A stretch of 64,000 nt of DNA from CAZICM01 sp964537685 (GTDB lineage Bacteria; Myxococcota_A; Polyangia; Polyangiales; Polyangiaceae): positions 62,001 through 126,000 of the forward strand of contig CAZICM010000026.1 of NCBI GenBank assembly GCA_964537685.1, in the 5' to 3' direction. This document shows positions 8,754 to 17,759 of the stretch, piece by piece; positions within the stretch are counted from its first letter, which is position 1, and every line of letters starts with the position of its first letter. The notes beneath the pieces were generated by a model. The model ran no database searches, was not told the origin of the DNA, and saw only the letters and a program-made list of their open reading frames with translations. The position numbers and the translations under genes are program-made.

Positions 8754-10310
8754 ATGAAAGCTCGATGGCTAGCGGGGACTCTGGCCGGTGCATGTGTGGC
8801 GTTTGCATCGCTTTTGCCGATTCAGGATGCCCAAGCGTGCGGCGGCTGTTTTATCCCTCCAATGACGCCTGGCACCGTCGTGACCGGGCACCGTATGGTG
8901 CTTTCGGTCTCCACGGCGCAGACGGTTCTGTGGGATCAAATTCAATACTCGGGTGATCCCGCGGAATTCGCCTGGGTGCTGCCTGTAAAGCCGGGCGCCT
9001 ACATTGAAGTCGCAACGGATGCGTTTTTTGAAACGCTCGAGGCGGCCACCAATGTGAGCGTGCTTCAGCCGGCCGTGCAGTGCCGCGATCCTTATGGCTT
9101 CGATGGCCCTGGATGCGGCACAAGCTACAAGGGCGACGCGGAGCCGATGGCCGCGTTTGCAAACGACGAAGGCTCGACGGGCGCGGGCCAGGGCGCGGGG
9201 CCGACGGTGGAAGTCATTAAGCGCGTCACCGTTGGCCCTTATGACTCGGTCACGCTGAGCACGAGCACACCGGGTGCGCTCAATGATTGGTTAACGAACG
9301 CCGGTTACAACATCGATCCGGTCTCGCAGCCCATCATCGATGCGTATGTGGCCGAGGGGTTTGATTTTATTGCGCTTAAACTAAAGCCCGAAACAGGCGT
9401 GCGGGAAATGAAGCCTGTGCGGGTGATTTCGCCGGGCGCGAGTCCAACGCTGCCGCTTCGGATGGTGGCTGTGGGTACGGGCGCCAATGTGGCCGTGACG
9501 CTGTATCTCATCGCGGAAGGGCGTTTTGGCGCGCAGAATTTTCCCAACGCGCAGGTGCCCATTGACTTGCTGGCATGGGATTTTGGATCGAATCGCTCGA
9601 ACTACGCGGAGCTCCGCGAGCAGACGCTGAAGGCTGCGGACGGAGGGAGCGCGTGGATTACGACGTATGCGAAACAAGGGCCGCTGCTTGGCAGCATTGC
9701 GTCACCGACGGGCTTTGGAAATGTGGCCTATGGCTTTGATGAGTTTGGTCCGATGACGACCATCGCCGAGCTGTTTTTGAGCCAGGCCATTCTCAACAAA
9801 GAGACGAGTTCGGACACGATGCTTTCCGACGATGCGCAGTGCAGGCAGAACTTCGCCGAACTCGATTCAACCGTTGGGCCGAGCACATCGCTTGTCTCCA
9901 ATCCCTGCCCAATGGGCGCGCCCTTTAACGATCCGGCGTGCGGCGTCGTCGCGCCTGGTGAAATCGATGCGCGGCTCTTCGCATGCGGCGCGGCGACCGA
10001 TTTGGCCCTCGCGGTTACGGGTATGCATCCCAAGGATGTGTGGCTGACGCGACTCGAGACCAATTTGCCTCAATCGGCGCTGAAATCGGATCTAACGCTC
10101 GAGCCCGCCATGGCTCAAAGCGAAGTCGATAATCTGATGCGGGCGCGTATCGCGGTGAATGCGGACAGTGTGTGTGGTGGTGGTTCGTATACGCCGCCTT
10201 CGGTGTGGTCCAAGGGCATTGGCGATCGGGGAGCTTTGGCGGGCTTTACGATAACGGCCATCGCCTGCGCCGCGGCTCTGGCGCGAAGGCGTATCCGGCG
10301 TTTTGCCTAG
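8754..10310 (+). CDS. DUF2330 domain-containing exported protein (copy 2, tandem paralogue)
   Basis: The 518-residue protein is collinear with its upstream neighbour. It has a signal peptide ending before ACGGCF, then GHRMVLSVS, WDQIQYSGDPAEFAWVLPV and DAFFETLEAAT. The central block (NDWLTNAGYNIDPVSQP, then FDFIALKLKPETGVREMKP) is nearly identical to copy 1, and the C-terminal segment again is hydrophobic then Arg-rich (ALARRRIRRFA). An AGCGGAGG ribosome site precedes ATG 8754. The stop codon shares the CTAG tetranucleotide at 10307-10310 with the stop of the convergent SPFH gene. Function unknown. Confidence 0.85.
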   Translation: MKARWLAGTLAGACVAFASLLPIQDAQACGGCFIPPMTPGTVVTGHRMVLSVSTAQTVLWDQIQYSGDPAEFAWVLPVKPGAYIEVATDAFFETLEAATNVSVLQPAVQCRDPYGFDGPGCGTSYKGDAEPMAAFANDEGSTGAGQGAGPTVEVIKRVTVGPYDSVTLSTSTPGALNDWLTNAGYNIDPVSQPIIDAYVAEGFDFIALKLKPETGVREMKPVRVISPGASPTLPLRMVAVGTGANVAVTLYLIAEGRFGAQNFPNAQVPIDLLAWDFGSNRSNYAELREQTLKAADGGSAWITTYAKQGPLLGSIASPTGFGNVAYGFDEFGPMTTIAELFLSQAILNKETSSDTMLSDDAQCRQNFAELDSTVGPSTSLVSNPCPMGAPFNDPACGVVAPGEIDARLFACGAATDLALAVTGMHPKDVWLTRLETNLPQSALKSDLTLEPAMAQSEVDNLMRARIAVNADSVCGGGSYTPPSVWSKGIGDRGALAGFTITAIACAAALARRRIRRFA

Positions 10311-11425
10311 GGTGTTGGGGAAGGAGGAGCCTTTTCTTTCGCAGGCTCTTCCTTCTTCGCATCGGGCGCGGGCGCGGCCTTTTCATCCTTCGCCGCGGCT
10401 TCTGTCTCCTGCTTCGGATCGTCCTCTAAAATCTCCTTCAAGATTTTTTCGTCCACCGGATCGGCCTTGGCCGCTTTTGCACCGGTATCGAAGCTCAAAA
10501 AGGGAAGCGCCCCTCCTCCATTCATGACGGGCAGCTTTCCATTCCAGCGCTCGAGCGCCCGGTACTGAAGAACCTGTCCTGTCGTCGATGCGCGCAAAAT
10601 TAAGTTCGCCTTCGCTTCAGCCTTGGCCGTAATCAGCCGGGCATCTGCGTCGCCCCGCGCGGTTGCCCTCGCCGCCGACGCCGCGCCTTCCGCCTGCGTG
10701 ATGGCCTGCTCGGCCTCGGCCTTCACTTGGCGCACGCGGTTCTCGGCTTGAATCGCAAGCTGCGTGGCTTCCATCGCGCGGTTAATTGCAATCGCTACGT
10801 TTTCAGGCAAACGCAGTGCTCCGTTGATGGTGAGCTGATCGATAATAAAACCGTCTTTCGCAAGCTGCTCTTGGAGCTTTTTCATTACGTCGGCAACGAG
10901 CTTGCCTTTTTCCGCGCCGTAAATCTTCTGCACGGGCATCTGCGACGCGACCCAATTAAAGCCTTCACGCACCGCGTTCCGCACATATCCATTGGCGAGA
11001 TCGACCAGGTTGGGCTGCCTGAAACGCAGATACAAATGCGGCGCCAGCGCGGGCTCGATATGAAACGCGAGGCCGATATCCGCATTGATGTTCACGCCTT
11101 CCTGCGATGAAAAGGTGATCGACTCATCGTGAGGGCTGCCTTCATGCGGGTCGCGCGTCCACACGACGTTTTGCACGCTGGTGGGAAACATCACGATCTG
11201 CTCGGTGAGCGGATTGAAGAAGACCCAGCCTGTCACCACGGGAATATCGTCGACACCGCGCGAACTGCCCGCGAGCTTGACGCGAATACCCACTTGAGCC
11301 GCATCGACACGGGTTACGCAGGACGAAAACCCGATAATTGCGACGAGCAAAACCAAAATGGCCGCACCGAGCCTTTTGAGCATCGGCTTAGCATCAGAAC
11401 CCGGAGCCCGAATACTGGTCGCCAT
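10307..11425 (-). CDS. SPFH/Band 7 (prohibitin-like) membrane protein
   Basis: A single N-terminal membrane segment (about residues 18-36, LGAAILVLLVAIIGFSSC) is followed by a prohibitin-homology domain: VTRVDAAQVGIRVKL onward, then VRNAVREGFNWVASQMPVQK and VADVMKKLQEQLAKDGF. A long Ala/Glu-rich coiled-coil flotillin-like region (about 215-280, ENRVRQVKAEAEQAITQAEG) comes next, then a charged Pro/Lys/Glu tail. Such proteins form ring-like membrane scaffolds, often regulating proteases. The FSSC at the end of the hydrophobic segment resembles a lipobox but is more likely a plain anchor. An internal Met15 (11383) is an alternative start; neither has a strong ribosome site. Confidence 0.85.
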   Translation of the reverse strand: MATSIRAPGSDAKPMLKRLGAAILVLLVAIIGFSSCVTRVDAAQVGIRVKLAGSSRGVDDIPVVTGWVFFNPLTEQIVMFPTSVQNVVWTRDPHEGSPHDESITFSSQEGVNINADIGLAFHIEPALAPHLYLRFRQPNLVDLANGYVRNAVREGFNWVASQMPVQKIYGAEKGKLVADVMKKLQEQLAKDGFIIDQLTINGALRLPENVAIAINRAMEATQLAIQAENRVRQVKAEAEQAITQAEGAASAARATARGDADARLITAKAEAKANLILRASTTGQVLQYRALERWNGKLPVMNGGGALPFLSFDTGAKAAKADPVDEKILKEILEDDPKQETEAAAKDEKAAPAPDAKKEEPAKEKAPPSPTP

Positions 11426-11514
11426 GGAATGGGCTTTAGCACAGGCCAGTGTTGTCCAGGCTGGTCTATTTGATCTTACGAAACAAGGCGCTTTTCGCTA
11501 CCGTCTGAGCCCGG

Positions 11515-14500
11515 ATGCGAACGGTGAGAGGCGCGCATTGGTTGGCTCTTGGGCTTCTTCTGCAAGCCTGCGGCTCGCCCTCCATACAGGCTGGCACAAC
11601 GGCCGCGGGCGGGGACACACATGCATCGCCGGTGCCTCGGGCCGGCCTGCCCCAAACGCCAAAAATCCTGTCTAAAGCGCGTTTCTTTCAACTTCTTCCC
11701 GAAGAAGCCTATTGGGTCACGCACAGCGACCACGATGACAGCGTTGTTGTGGCAGGGGCGAGGCTCCGGCTTTCGGCGCATGGAGAGATAAAAACCGCCG
11801 CGTGGGAACGCGATGAAAGCGGCCGGAACGATATGCTGACGGGCTCGCTGGCGGTGCTTGCCCATTTGGGCGGCGGGTTTGTGCATTGGAGCAATTCCCG
11901 GCTCTTTAGGTCCCGCGATTTCACCGGCCCGCTCGAAGCCATCGCCGCCGCATCATCGGCCGGCGGCGAAACTCCGATGAACGTTGAAATCCCGATCCGG
12001 GGTGCCCGCAATGGCCTCAATAGCGTGATTGTCTTTACCGACGCGGGCCCTCGCGAGCTTTTGCCGGGCGCCATGGCCCTAAGTCCCGTCCGCGATCCGG
12101 CTCTGGCCGATTATGTAGCCGTTAACGAAAAACGAGCCGCTCGACTCGATCTCTTTGGCCGCACATCCTTTACCAATGACGGCGGCGCCCACTGGAATGA
12201 TGCCGTCTCCACCATTGGCATCTCTCCTCGGGGCCTTGCCGCGGGGCTCAATGATTTATGGATTATTACCTGGAATGGCAGAATACCCATCTATGAGAGC
12301 GGAAAACTCGGCGATCCCGATCTAAACTATCGCATGGGTTTTGACTTTGGGCGGCCCTTTCAGATTGCATTTGAAAATACCCGGGCGGGCGAAAGAGAAA
12401 CCTGGCCATGGGGATTTAGGGACACGCCTCCATTGCACGCGGCGATTTACGGGGGCGCCGTACTTCCCGATGGAAGCGCGATTGCCATATCGCATGGGGC
12501 CGTGGCGCGGGTGGATTTAAACACAGGCGAACCGCTCACCATGTCATCGGATTGGCTTCCTCAAGGGTTGGAATGCATTCCTCATGGAGTTGCGGATGGC
12601 ATATTGTTTGTGTGCACCTGGGAAAGCTATCAAGGATACGGGGGATACGTCCTGCGCTCGGAACGGGGAGAGCCCCCAAAGCTTGAAAAAGCCTTTAGCG
12701 ACGATGGTTTTTTTGCGGCCGACGATATGGGCTCCATTGGCTATGTGGGCTCGTGCAAGGCCGAGCCCCGATTCATCGATCCAGATGAACGGCGTATGGA
12801 TGCGGGAGAATTTGTTCCTTCGCCTGTATTTTGCGTTCGGAAAAGCCCGGGAGAATGGATAGAGCGGCGAATCGAGGTCGAGGAAAACACCTATTTGATT
12901 GGCTGGGTTCCCCACCGGGATGGAACAGCCTCGGCGCTTATCGTGGGCAGCGATATCGACGCGCTCCCTGAAGCCGTTTCGCCGCATGAAACACCGAGAG
13001 TCCGATTTCAATCCGGCGTTCGAACCATCCGGCTTTACCAGGAATTTGGTCAATTCAAATGGTCCCGCCCCTCCTTTAGACCCTATATGTATGGGCGAAG
13101 CTCTCCCCCCGTTTACATTGACAAGCGATTTCAGGAAAACCCCGGGGATGGAAGCCTGCTGGCCTGGATTAACCGGGGCGATAGCTATGAAGGTCCATCG
13201 GCTATCGTTGCCTCCGTCCGCATCGCTTCCGATGGCAAGACCGAATTCTACCCTCCCCCGCCCGATCCGAGCGCTATTGCATCCACGGGAGATTTTGCCC
13301 TGGGAATTAGCCGGGACGGCCTTCTCTACGAGAGCACCAACCACGGGCAAACCTGGACGCGCGCAGGGGAAAGTCCTATTCCTCCTCAATCGATTGGAGG
13401 CACATGCTCCCAGCTTGGCTGTGTACTGTCCTCGGTGGCGCGCGTGGGATGGGGGACATCTGAGCTTAACACGGCCATCACCTCGGCTCCAAACCCCAAC
13501 AAAAGCAGTTCATCCGCATCGGGTCCACCGCTTCTTTCCTGTGAACCCATCGGCACGCCGACGGCCATACCCGTCCCCGAAGGCTCGAAGGCCCGAGGCA
13601 CCGAGCGCCGCGACAGCGTTTCCATTCCAACGGGCTATGGAGACTACCTTGAAATTATTAAGGAAAATGCCGGAGAACCCACCGAACCCCCGGGACCTCC
13701 GGCGGGATTTGCGCCTTTTGGTCCTACCGATACCGCGCCGCCTCCCCCAGGAACGGCAACCCCTTCGGCTCCGCCTGCCAAGGGATCAAAAAACCCGTCA
13801 AAAAAAGCATCCGCGGCTCCTCTTCGCACCCATTCGCTGCTATTTAGGCCCCCCTTCGATGTGGATGGCCAAACCGTGCGTCTAAATGCAACCAATGCAA
13901 GCTTTGGCTATAGGCGCACCCCCGCAACGCCGGTTCTTGGAGAAAAAGGGGAGATTGCCCTGCTCTTGTATGCCGAATCCACGGAGCTCTTGGTCACGAA
14001 AAACGACGTGGAGAACCTGCCTCCCTTTGAAACGCGCCGCTATTTCTATGGAGAAGGAGGCCCGGCGCCCGGTTTATGGCTGGGTCCCAAACGGGTGATG
14101 GTGCTTGGCGATATGCGCCGGCGGCTTAGCCTGGAAGAACATGGGAGCGATCCGACCAAGCCACCGATGTATATTGGACTGGATCGGGAGCAAATTCGCC
14201 GGCGTCCCCTGGCACTGGGCCGCAAAGCCGATGGGAGCATTGGCATATTGGTGCTCGATGGCCCTTATGGAGAACGGGCGGGCGTGGCAGCGCTTGATTC
14301 ATCGGGAACCAAACTGGAAAGCACATCGGTGCTGGCTTCGTGGAATTCGCTTACCCCCGCTTCTGATCCGGCCTGCAAAAACCTGTCATCGGCCTATAAA
14401 GTCCTTATTTCTATCGATCCAAGCCGATTTTTTACACTGGACAGCGCCAAACTCCCCGGCGTACAAGCCGGCCCCCAAGGAATTGCCTTGGTTCAATGGG

Positions 14501-14688
14501 GAAAAGAGCGGGTATGTGTAGAAGCTTTAGATATCGTGGTCATCGATAGCCGCCGCCGGGCCGAACTTGGAGAATCGCATTTAATTGTCCGCTTTGACGA
14601 GACGCCCAAAGCTGCCTTGGGTTGGAACAATCTTCGGCAAATGCTTCGCTGTTCCGTCGCGGCCGGCTCCAAGGAAAAAGCCCCATGA
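11515..14688 (+). CDS. Giant Asp-box/propeller-like lipoprotein, copy 1 of 3 tandem paralogues
   Basis: A 1057-residue protein of no family I recognise. The N-terminus is a lipoprotein signal with lipobox LLQAC (Cys ~19). The body has BNR/Asp-box-like turns (TNDGGAHWNDA, STNHGQTWTRAG), suggesting beta-propeller or WD-like sheet blades, and a Pro/Ala/Ser-rich linker around residues 715-770. It shares a cysteine framework with the next two genes: GYVGSCK, FCVRKSPGEWIE, CSQLGCVLSSVARVGWG, the pair around DPACKNL and ERVCVEALD, and a last Cys near the C-terminus. The stop overlaps the next start as ATGA (14685-14688), indicating translational coupling. Likely located on the outer membrane; function unknown. 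Confidence 0.8.
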   Translation: MRTVRGAHWLALGLLLQACGSPSIQAGTTAAGGDTHASPVPRAGLPQTPKILSKARFFQLLPEEAYWVTHSDHDDSVVVAGARLRLSAHGEIKTAAWERDESGRNDMLTGSLAVLAHLGGGFVHWSNSRLFRSRDFTGPLEAIAAASSAGGETPMNVEIPIRGARNGLNSVIVFTDAGPRELLPGAMALSPVRDPALADYVAVNEKRAARLDLFGRTSFTNDGGAHWNDAVSTIGISPRGLAAGLNDLWIITWNGRIPIYESGKLGDPDLNYRMGFDFGRPFQIAFENTRAGERETWPWGFRDTPPLHAAIYGGAVLPDGSAIAISHGAVARVDLNTGEPLTMSSDWLPQGLECIPHGVADGILFVCTWESYQGYGGYVLRSERGEPPKLEKAFSDDGFFAADDMGSIGYVGSCKAEPRFIDPDERRMDAGEFVPSPVFCVRKSPGEWIERRIEVEENTYLIGWVPHRDGTASALIVGSDIDALPEAVSPHETPRVRFQSGVRTIRLYQEFGQFKWSRPSFRPYMYGRSSPPVYIDKRFQENPGDGSLLAWINRGDSYEGPSAIVASVRIASDGKTEFYPPPPDPSAIASTGDFALGISRDGLLYESTNHGQTWTRAGESPIPPQSIGGTCSQLGCVLSSVARVGWGTSELNTAITSAPNPNKSSSSASGPPLLSCEPIGTPTAIPVPEGSKARGTERRDSVSIPTGYGDYLEIIKENAGEPTEPPGPPAGFAPFGPTDTAPPPPGTATPSAPPAKGSKNPSKKASAAPLRTHSLLFRPPFDVDGQTVRLNATNASFGYRRTPATPVLGEKGEIALLLYAESTELLVTKNDVENLPPFETRRYFYGEGGPAPGLWLGPKRVMVLGDMRRRLSLEEHGSDPTKPPMYIGLDREQIRRRPLALGRKADGSIGILVLDGPYGERAGVAALDSSGTKLESTSVLASWNSLTPASDPACKNLSSAYKVLISIDPSRFFTLDSAKLPGVQAGPQGIALVQWGKERVCVEALDIVVIDSRRRAELGESHLIVRFDETPKAALGWNNLRQMLRCSVAAGSKEKAP

Positions 14689-17600
14689 GACTTTTATCCG
14701 GTGTTCCCGTTCCGTTTTTTCTTCCGGCCGCGGCCATGGGTTGTATTGCCGTTGCTCTATCTACCCTCCTTACCGGAGGCTGCAATCAAGGCGCTTTGCA
14801 ACAACAGGCTCAAGCCCCCTCCGCCAAACCCGCCCCCCGCACCTCTGTTCCCGTACTTAGCCCTCCCCGCTATCGAATGGCGCCCTTTGGACGCTGGATT
14901 GAACGCAGCGCCGATGGTACTGACCGGGTAATCACGGGGGGCAGCCGGATGGAGATCCGCGAAACCCAAGTTCTTCATGCCACCAGCGAAGAAGAAGCCT
15001 TGGAAAACGGGGCCGCCCTTCCTCCATGGAGTCCATCCACCTATCGCTATTTGTTTTGGAGAGACCGCGATCTCTTTGCGGCCCAAACCTTTTCCGGCCC
15101 ACTCACCAAAATCGCTTCCCTTCGCGCGGATATCACCACCGCATTCGACTGGACAGACGGCGTGGGACTCCTCACGGGCGACGGTGTATTGCGCTTTGCC
15201 GCATCCACAAGCACCATCGAGGAATTTCCCCTGGCGGGCGCCGTATCGGCCCTTGCAGTCGACCAAAATCAGGGCATTGTCTTTACCAGCTTCGCCCACG
15301 CCCACCTCACCCAAGATGGGGGCAAGACATTTCGCGATGTTAGCAAAGAACTGGGCGATGCGACAGCGCTCGAAGTCCGCAACAATCTCCTTACCGTTAC
15401 ATTAAGCGGAGCCAGGCGCCGAACCATTCAGCCCTCGGGAGAAATCATCGAACGCATGGGGGAAGGCGGACAAAAACGGGGAGCCCGCCCTCCCACCTTT
15501 AATGACCACTGGCCCCCGGCGCAAATCCGGCATCCTCTGGACGATTTAGGTGAAACGGCGATTCCACTTGAAAATGGGGAAGTTCTGGTCGTCGCCGAAC
15601 AAACCGTGGGATACTTAAATCCAAGCACGGGCCAGCTCAATCGCTCGGTTGAAATCGAACAAGCCACCGGAAAATGCGCTCCATTGGCCCTGCCCGATCA
15701 TACGCTTCTGCTCTGCGCCGATAAAGAAAGGGCCACCGTGATTCAGCTTGGCACTCAACCTCGGGTCGAACGCACATTCGATCTGGTGGATGCCCCCGAA
15801 CTCGACCGTTTCACGGCGGCGGATGGAGAAGCTCTTGGCTTTGTGGGCCCGTGTAAAGGGAATCCCAAACCTGAATTTGATGTTGATGTTGTAGCCAATG
15901 CCACCCCCTACAACACATCTCCCTCCCGAAGTTCGGTATTTTGCGTTAGAAAAAGCGAATCCGAATGGATTGAACACACACTAAATCCCACGGATGCATC
16001 CGATATTGTCGCATGGATCCCCCGGCCGGCAGGAGGCGCCGTGGCGCTTGTCGCCCGCCCCGGTACATTCATCAACGATTCCGAAAGGATAGGCGGCAAA
16101 GACCTTCTTCGTATCGTTCGCCTTGCCCGCAACGAGCCTCCCCTTGCGCTGCCCCAATATGGGTACCGAAACGCCGAACTCCTCACGCGCAATCTACATG
16201 TGCTCCCCGACGATTCGGTAGAAGGATGGCTTCCTACCACCAATTATCCAAGCAACCAAGTCCCCGTTGTTATCGATCCCCAAGGACGGGTCAGCACTCG
16301 CCCCCTCCCCTCCTTGCTGAGCGGACTTCAAACGGCGGGCCCCTTTGCTTTAAGCCAGCTTGAAGACGGATCTTTCGAGGAAAGCACAAACTGGGGACTT
16401 ACCTGGTCACCTATTGAAGATCCTCCAACCAGTGCGCTTCAGCGGCTCGGTAGCTGCAGCCCGGCAGGCTGCCGAATTGGACCCGTTATCCGCATTGGCT
16501 GGGCTTCCGGAACATCACCCAAGATATCCCCCTCTTCCAAGCCCTCTCCAGCGGCCCCAACTGTCACACTGCGCAGCATTCGCGAGCGCAGCTACCGAAG
16601 ACCTCCATCACCGCCCCCGCTTGTACGCCTCCAATGCACCCCCACCTCCAACGCGGACGGCGCCCGTTTGCCCGATTCGTATTCCTTTGGCTTTACCCCA
16701 TCCGCCGTTCAGCGAAACCAAGTCCCCACCCGCATCCAAGGAGCCGGCGCATTGATGCTCCCCTGGAACGGCGCTCAATTTATTGCGGGAAGCGACGCGG
16801 AATTAGGATGGATTCCCTTCTTTGAACCAGGAGCGCGGGTACGCCGGGCCACCATCAACACCAACAGCCTAGGACTCACCGACATGCGCTATCGGCCTTA
16901 CGAAGTGCGCCTAGGTTTTGTAATTGGCCCGGAAGGCCAAGTGGAAACCGTCGCCACCGGCCCCAAGGACAATTGCATTGCAAGTATCCTCGATAAAGTG
17001 GGCGTGACCATGCCCATAGGCGGCTGTGCCCCTGAAGCCTCGCTCGGTGTTCATCTCGACCACCGTATTCTCCTCCTCAGCTCCCGCTATGGAACGCATA
17101 CGCTCAGTACCGTCGATCTCCCCCGGGGCACGGGACTGCCCGCCCTCCGAGAAGTCGCGAAAATTGCCGTTCCCATGGGGCTATCTGGTTATACCTTCGG
17201 CGTTGGAGCCCGAAACCAAAAGCCCGTGGCCATTGCTATGGATGGCCGAGGGCAAGCGCTGCTCAGTCCCATCGATGTAGCCACAACAAGCTTTGGCCCC
17301 GAAGAACGGCTTGCCCCCTTCCGGACATTAACCCTTGGCAATCACCCTTCCTGTGCCCCTGCCCCGGATCAAGCTCGTGTTGTGATATCGTTTGACCACG
17401 AAATAGGACTGGACAACTCCATTCCAGGACTCGCCGCCTCGGGCAATTTTGGCTTGGCCACGCTTCGCTGGTCCTCCACCAAAGTCTGCCTTGATGCCCT
17501 GGAACTTGGCGTTCGCGATGAACGCTATGAAGCGGATATTGGCTACTACGATCCCCCCGGGACGGTTCGAAAGCTGGTTGCGATCTTTGGAAAGTCCCCG

Positions 17601-17759
17601 GTTTCCTCCTCCAAGTCATCAAAAAATAGCACTGGAGAAGCTGGAGGAGAAAAGCGGGTTCCTCCTTTGCCCACAGGCGAAGGCAATGCAGCGCTCACCT
17701 TGATTCTCCACGGCACGGAACTTCGGCAGCGCCTTCATTGCACAGGTGTGCAACCATGA
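14685..17759 (+). CDS. Giant Asp-box/propeller-like lipoprotein, copy 2 of 3
   Basis: A 1024-residue paralogue of its neighbours. ATG 14685 was chosen over an upstream in-frame start because it follows AAGGAAAAAGCCCC, overlaps the previous stop as ATGA, and begins a lipoprotein signal with lipobox LTGGC. Asp-box-like turns are TQDGGKTFRDVSKE and STNWGLTWSPIED. Family motifs recur: GFVGPCKGNP, FCVRKSESEWIE, CSPAGCRIGPVIRIGWASG, NHPSCAP, TKVCLDALELGV and a final LRQRLHC. A Pro/Ser-rich linker lies near residues 610-655. The stop again overlaps the next start as ATGA (17756-17759). Confidence 0.8.
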   Translation: MRLLSGVPVPFFLPAAAMGCIAVALSTLLTGGCNQGALQQQAQAPSAKPAPRTSVPVLSPPRYRMAPFGRWIERSADGTDRVITGGSRMEIRETQVLHATSEEEALENGAALPPWSPSTYRYLFWRDRDLFAAQTFSGPLTKIASLRADITTAFDWTDGVGLLTGDGVLRFAASTSTIEEFPLAGAVSALAVDQNQGIVFTSFAHAHLTQDGGKTFRDVSKELGDATALEVRNNLLTVTLSGARRRTIQPSGEIIERMGEGGQKRGARPPTFNDHWPPAQIRHPLDDLGETAIPLENGEVLVVAEQTVGYLNPSTGQLNRSVEIEQATGKCAPLALPDHTLLLCADKERATVIQLGTQPRVERTFDLVDAPELDRFTAADGEALGFVGPCKGNPKPEFDVDVVANATPYNTSPSRSSVFCVRKSESEWIEHTLNPTDASDIVAWIPRPAGGAVALVARPGTFINDSERIGGKDLLRIVRLARNEPPLALPQYGYRNAELLTRNLHVLPDDSVEGWLPTTNYPSNQVPVVIDPQGRVSTRPLPSLLSGLQTAGPFALSQLEDGSFEESTNWGLTWSPIEDPPTSALQRLGSCSPAGCRIGPVIRIGWASGTSPKISPSSKPSPAAPTVTLRSIRERSYRRPPSPPPLVRLQCTPTSNADGARLPDSYSFGFTPSAVQRNQVPTRIQGAGALMLPWNGAQFIAGSDAELGWIPFFEPGARVRRATINTNSLGLTDMRYRPYEVRLGFVIGPEGQVETVATGPKDNCIASILDKVGVTMPIGGCAPEASLGVHLDHRILLLSSRYGTHTLSTVDLPRGTGLPALREVAKIAVPMGLSGYTFGVGARNQKPVAIAMDGRGQALLSPIDVATTSFGPEERLAPFRTLTLGNHPSCAPAPDQARVVISFDHEIGLDNSIPGLAASGNFGLATLRWSSTKVCLDALELGVRDERYEADIGYYDPPGTVRKLVAIFGKSPVSSSKSSKNSTGEAGGEKRVPPLPTGEGNAALTLILHGTELRQRLHCTGVQP

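Noticed and set aside
12544..13389. 281-residue minus-strand frame inside giant lipoprotein copy 1
   Set aside because: No family motif, Arg-rich, and lies wholly inside a well-supported gene with conserved cysteines.
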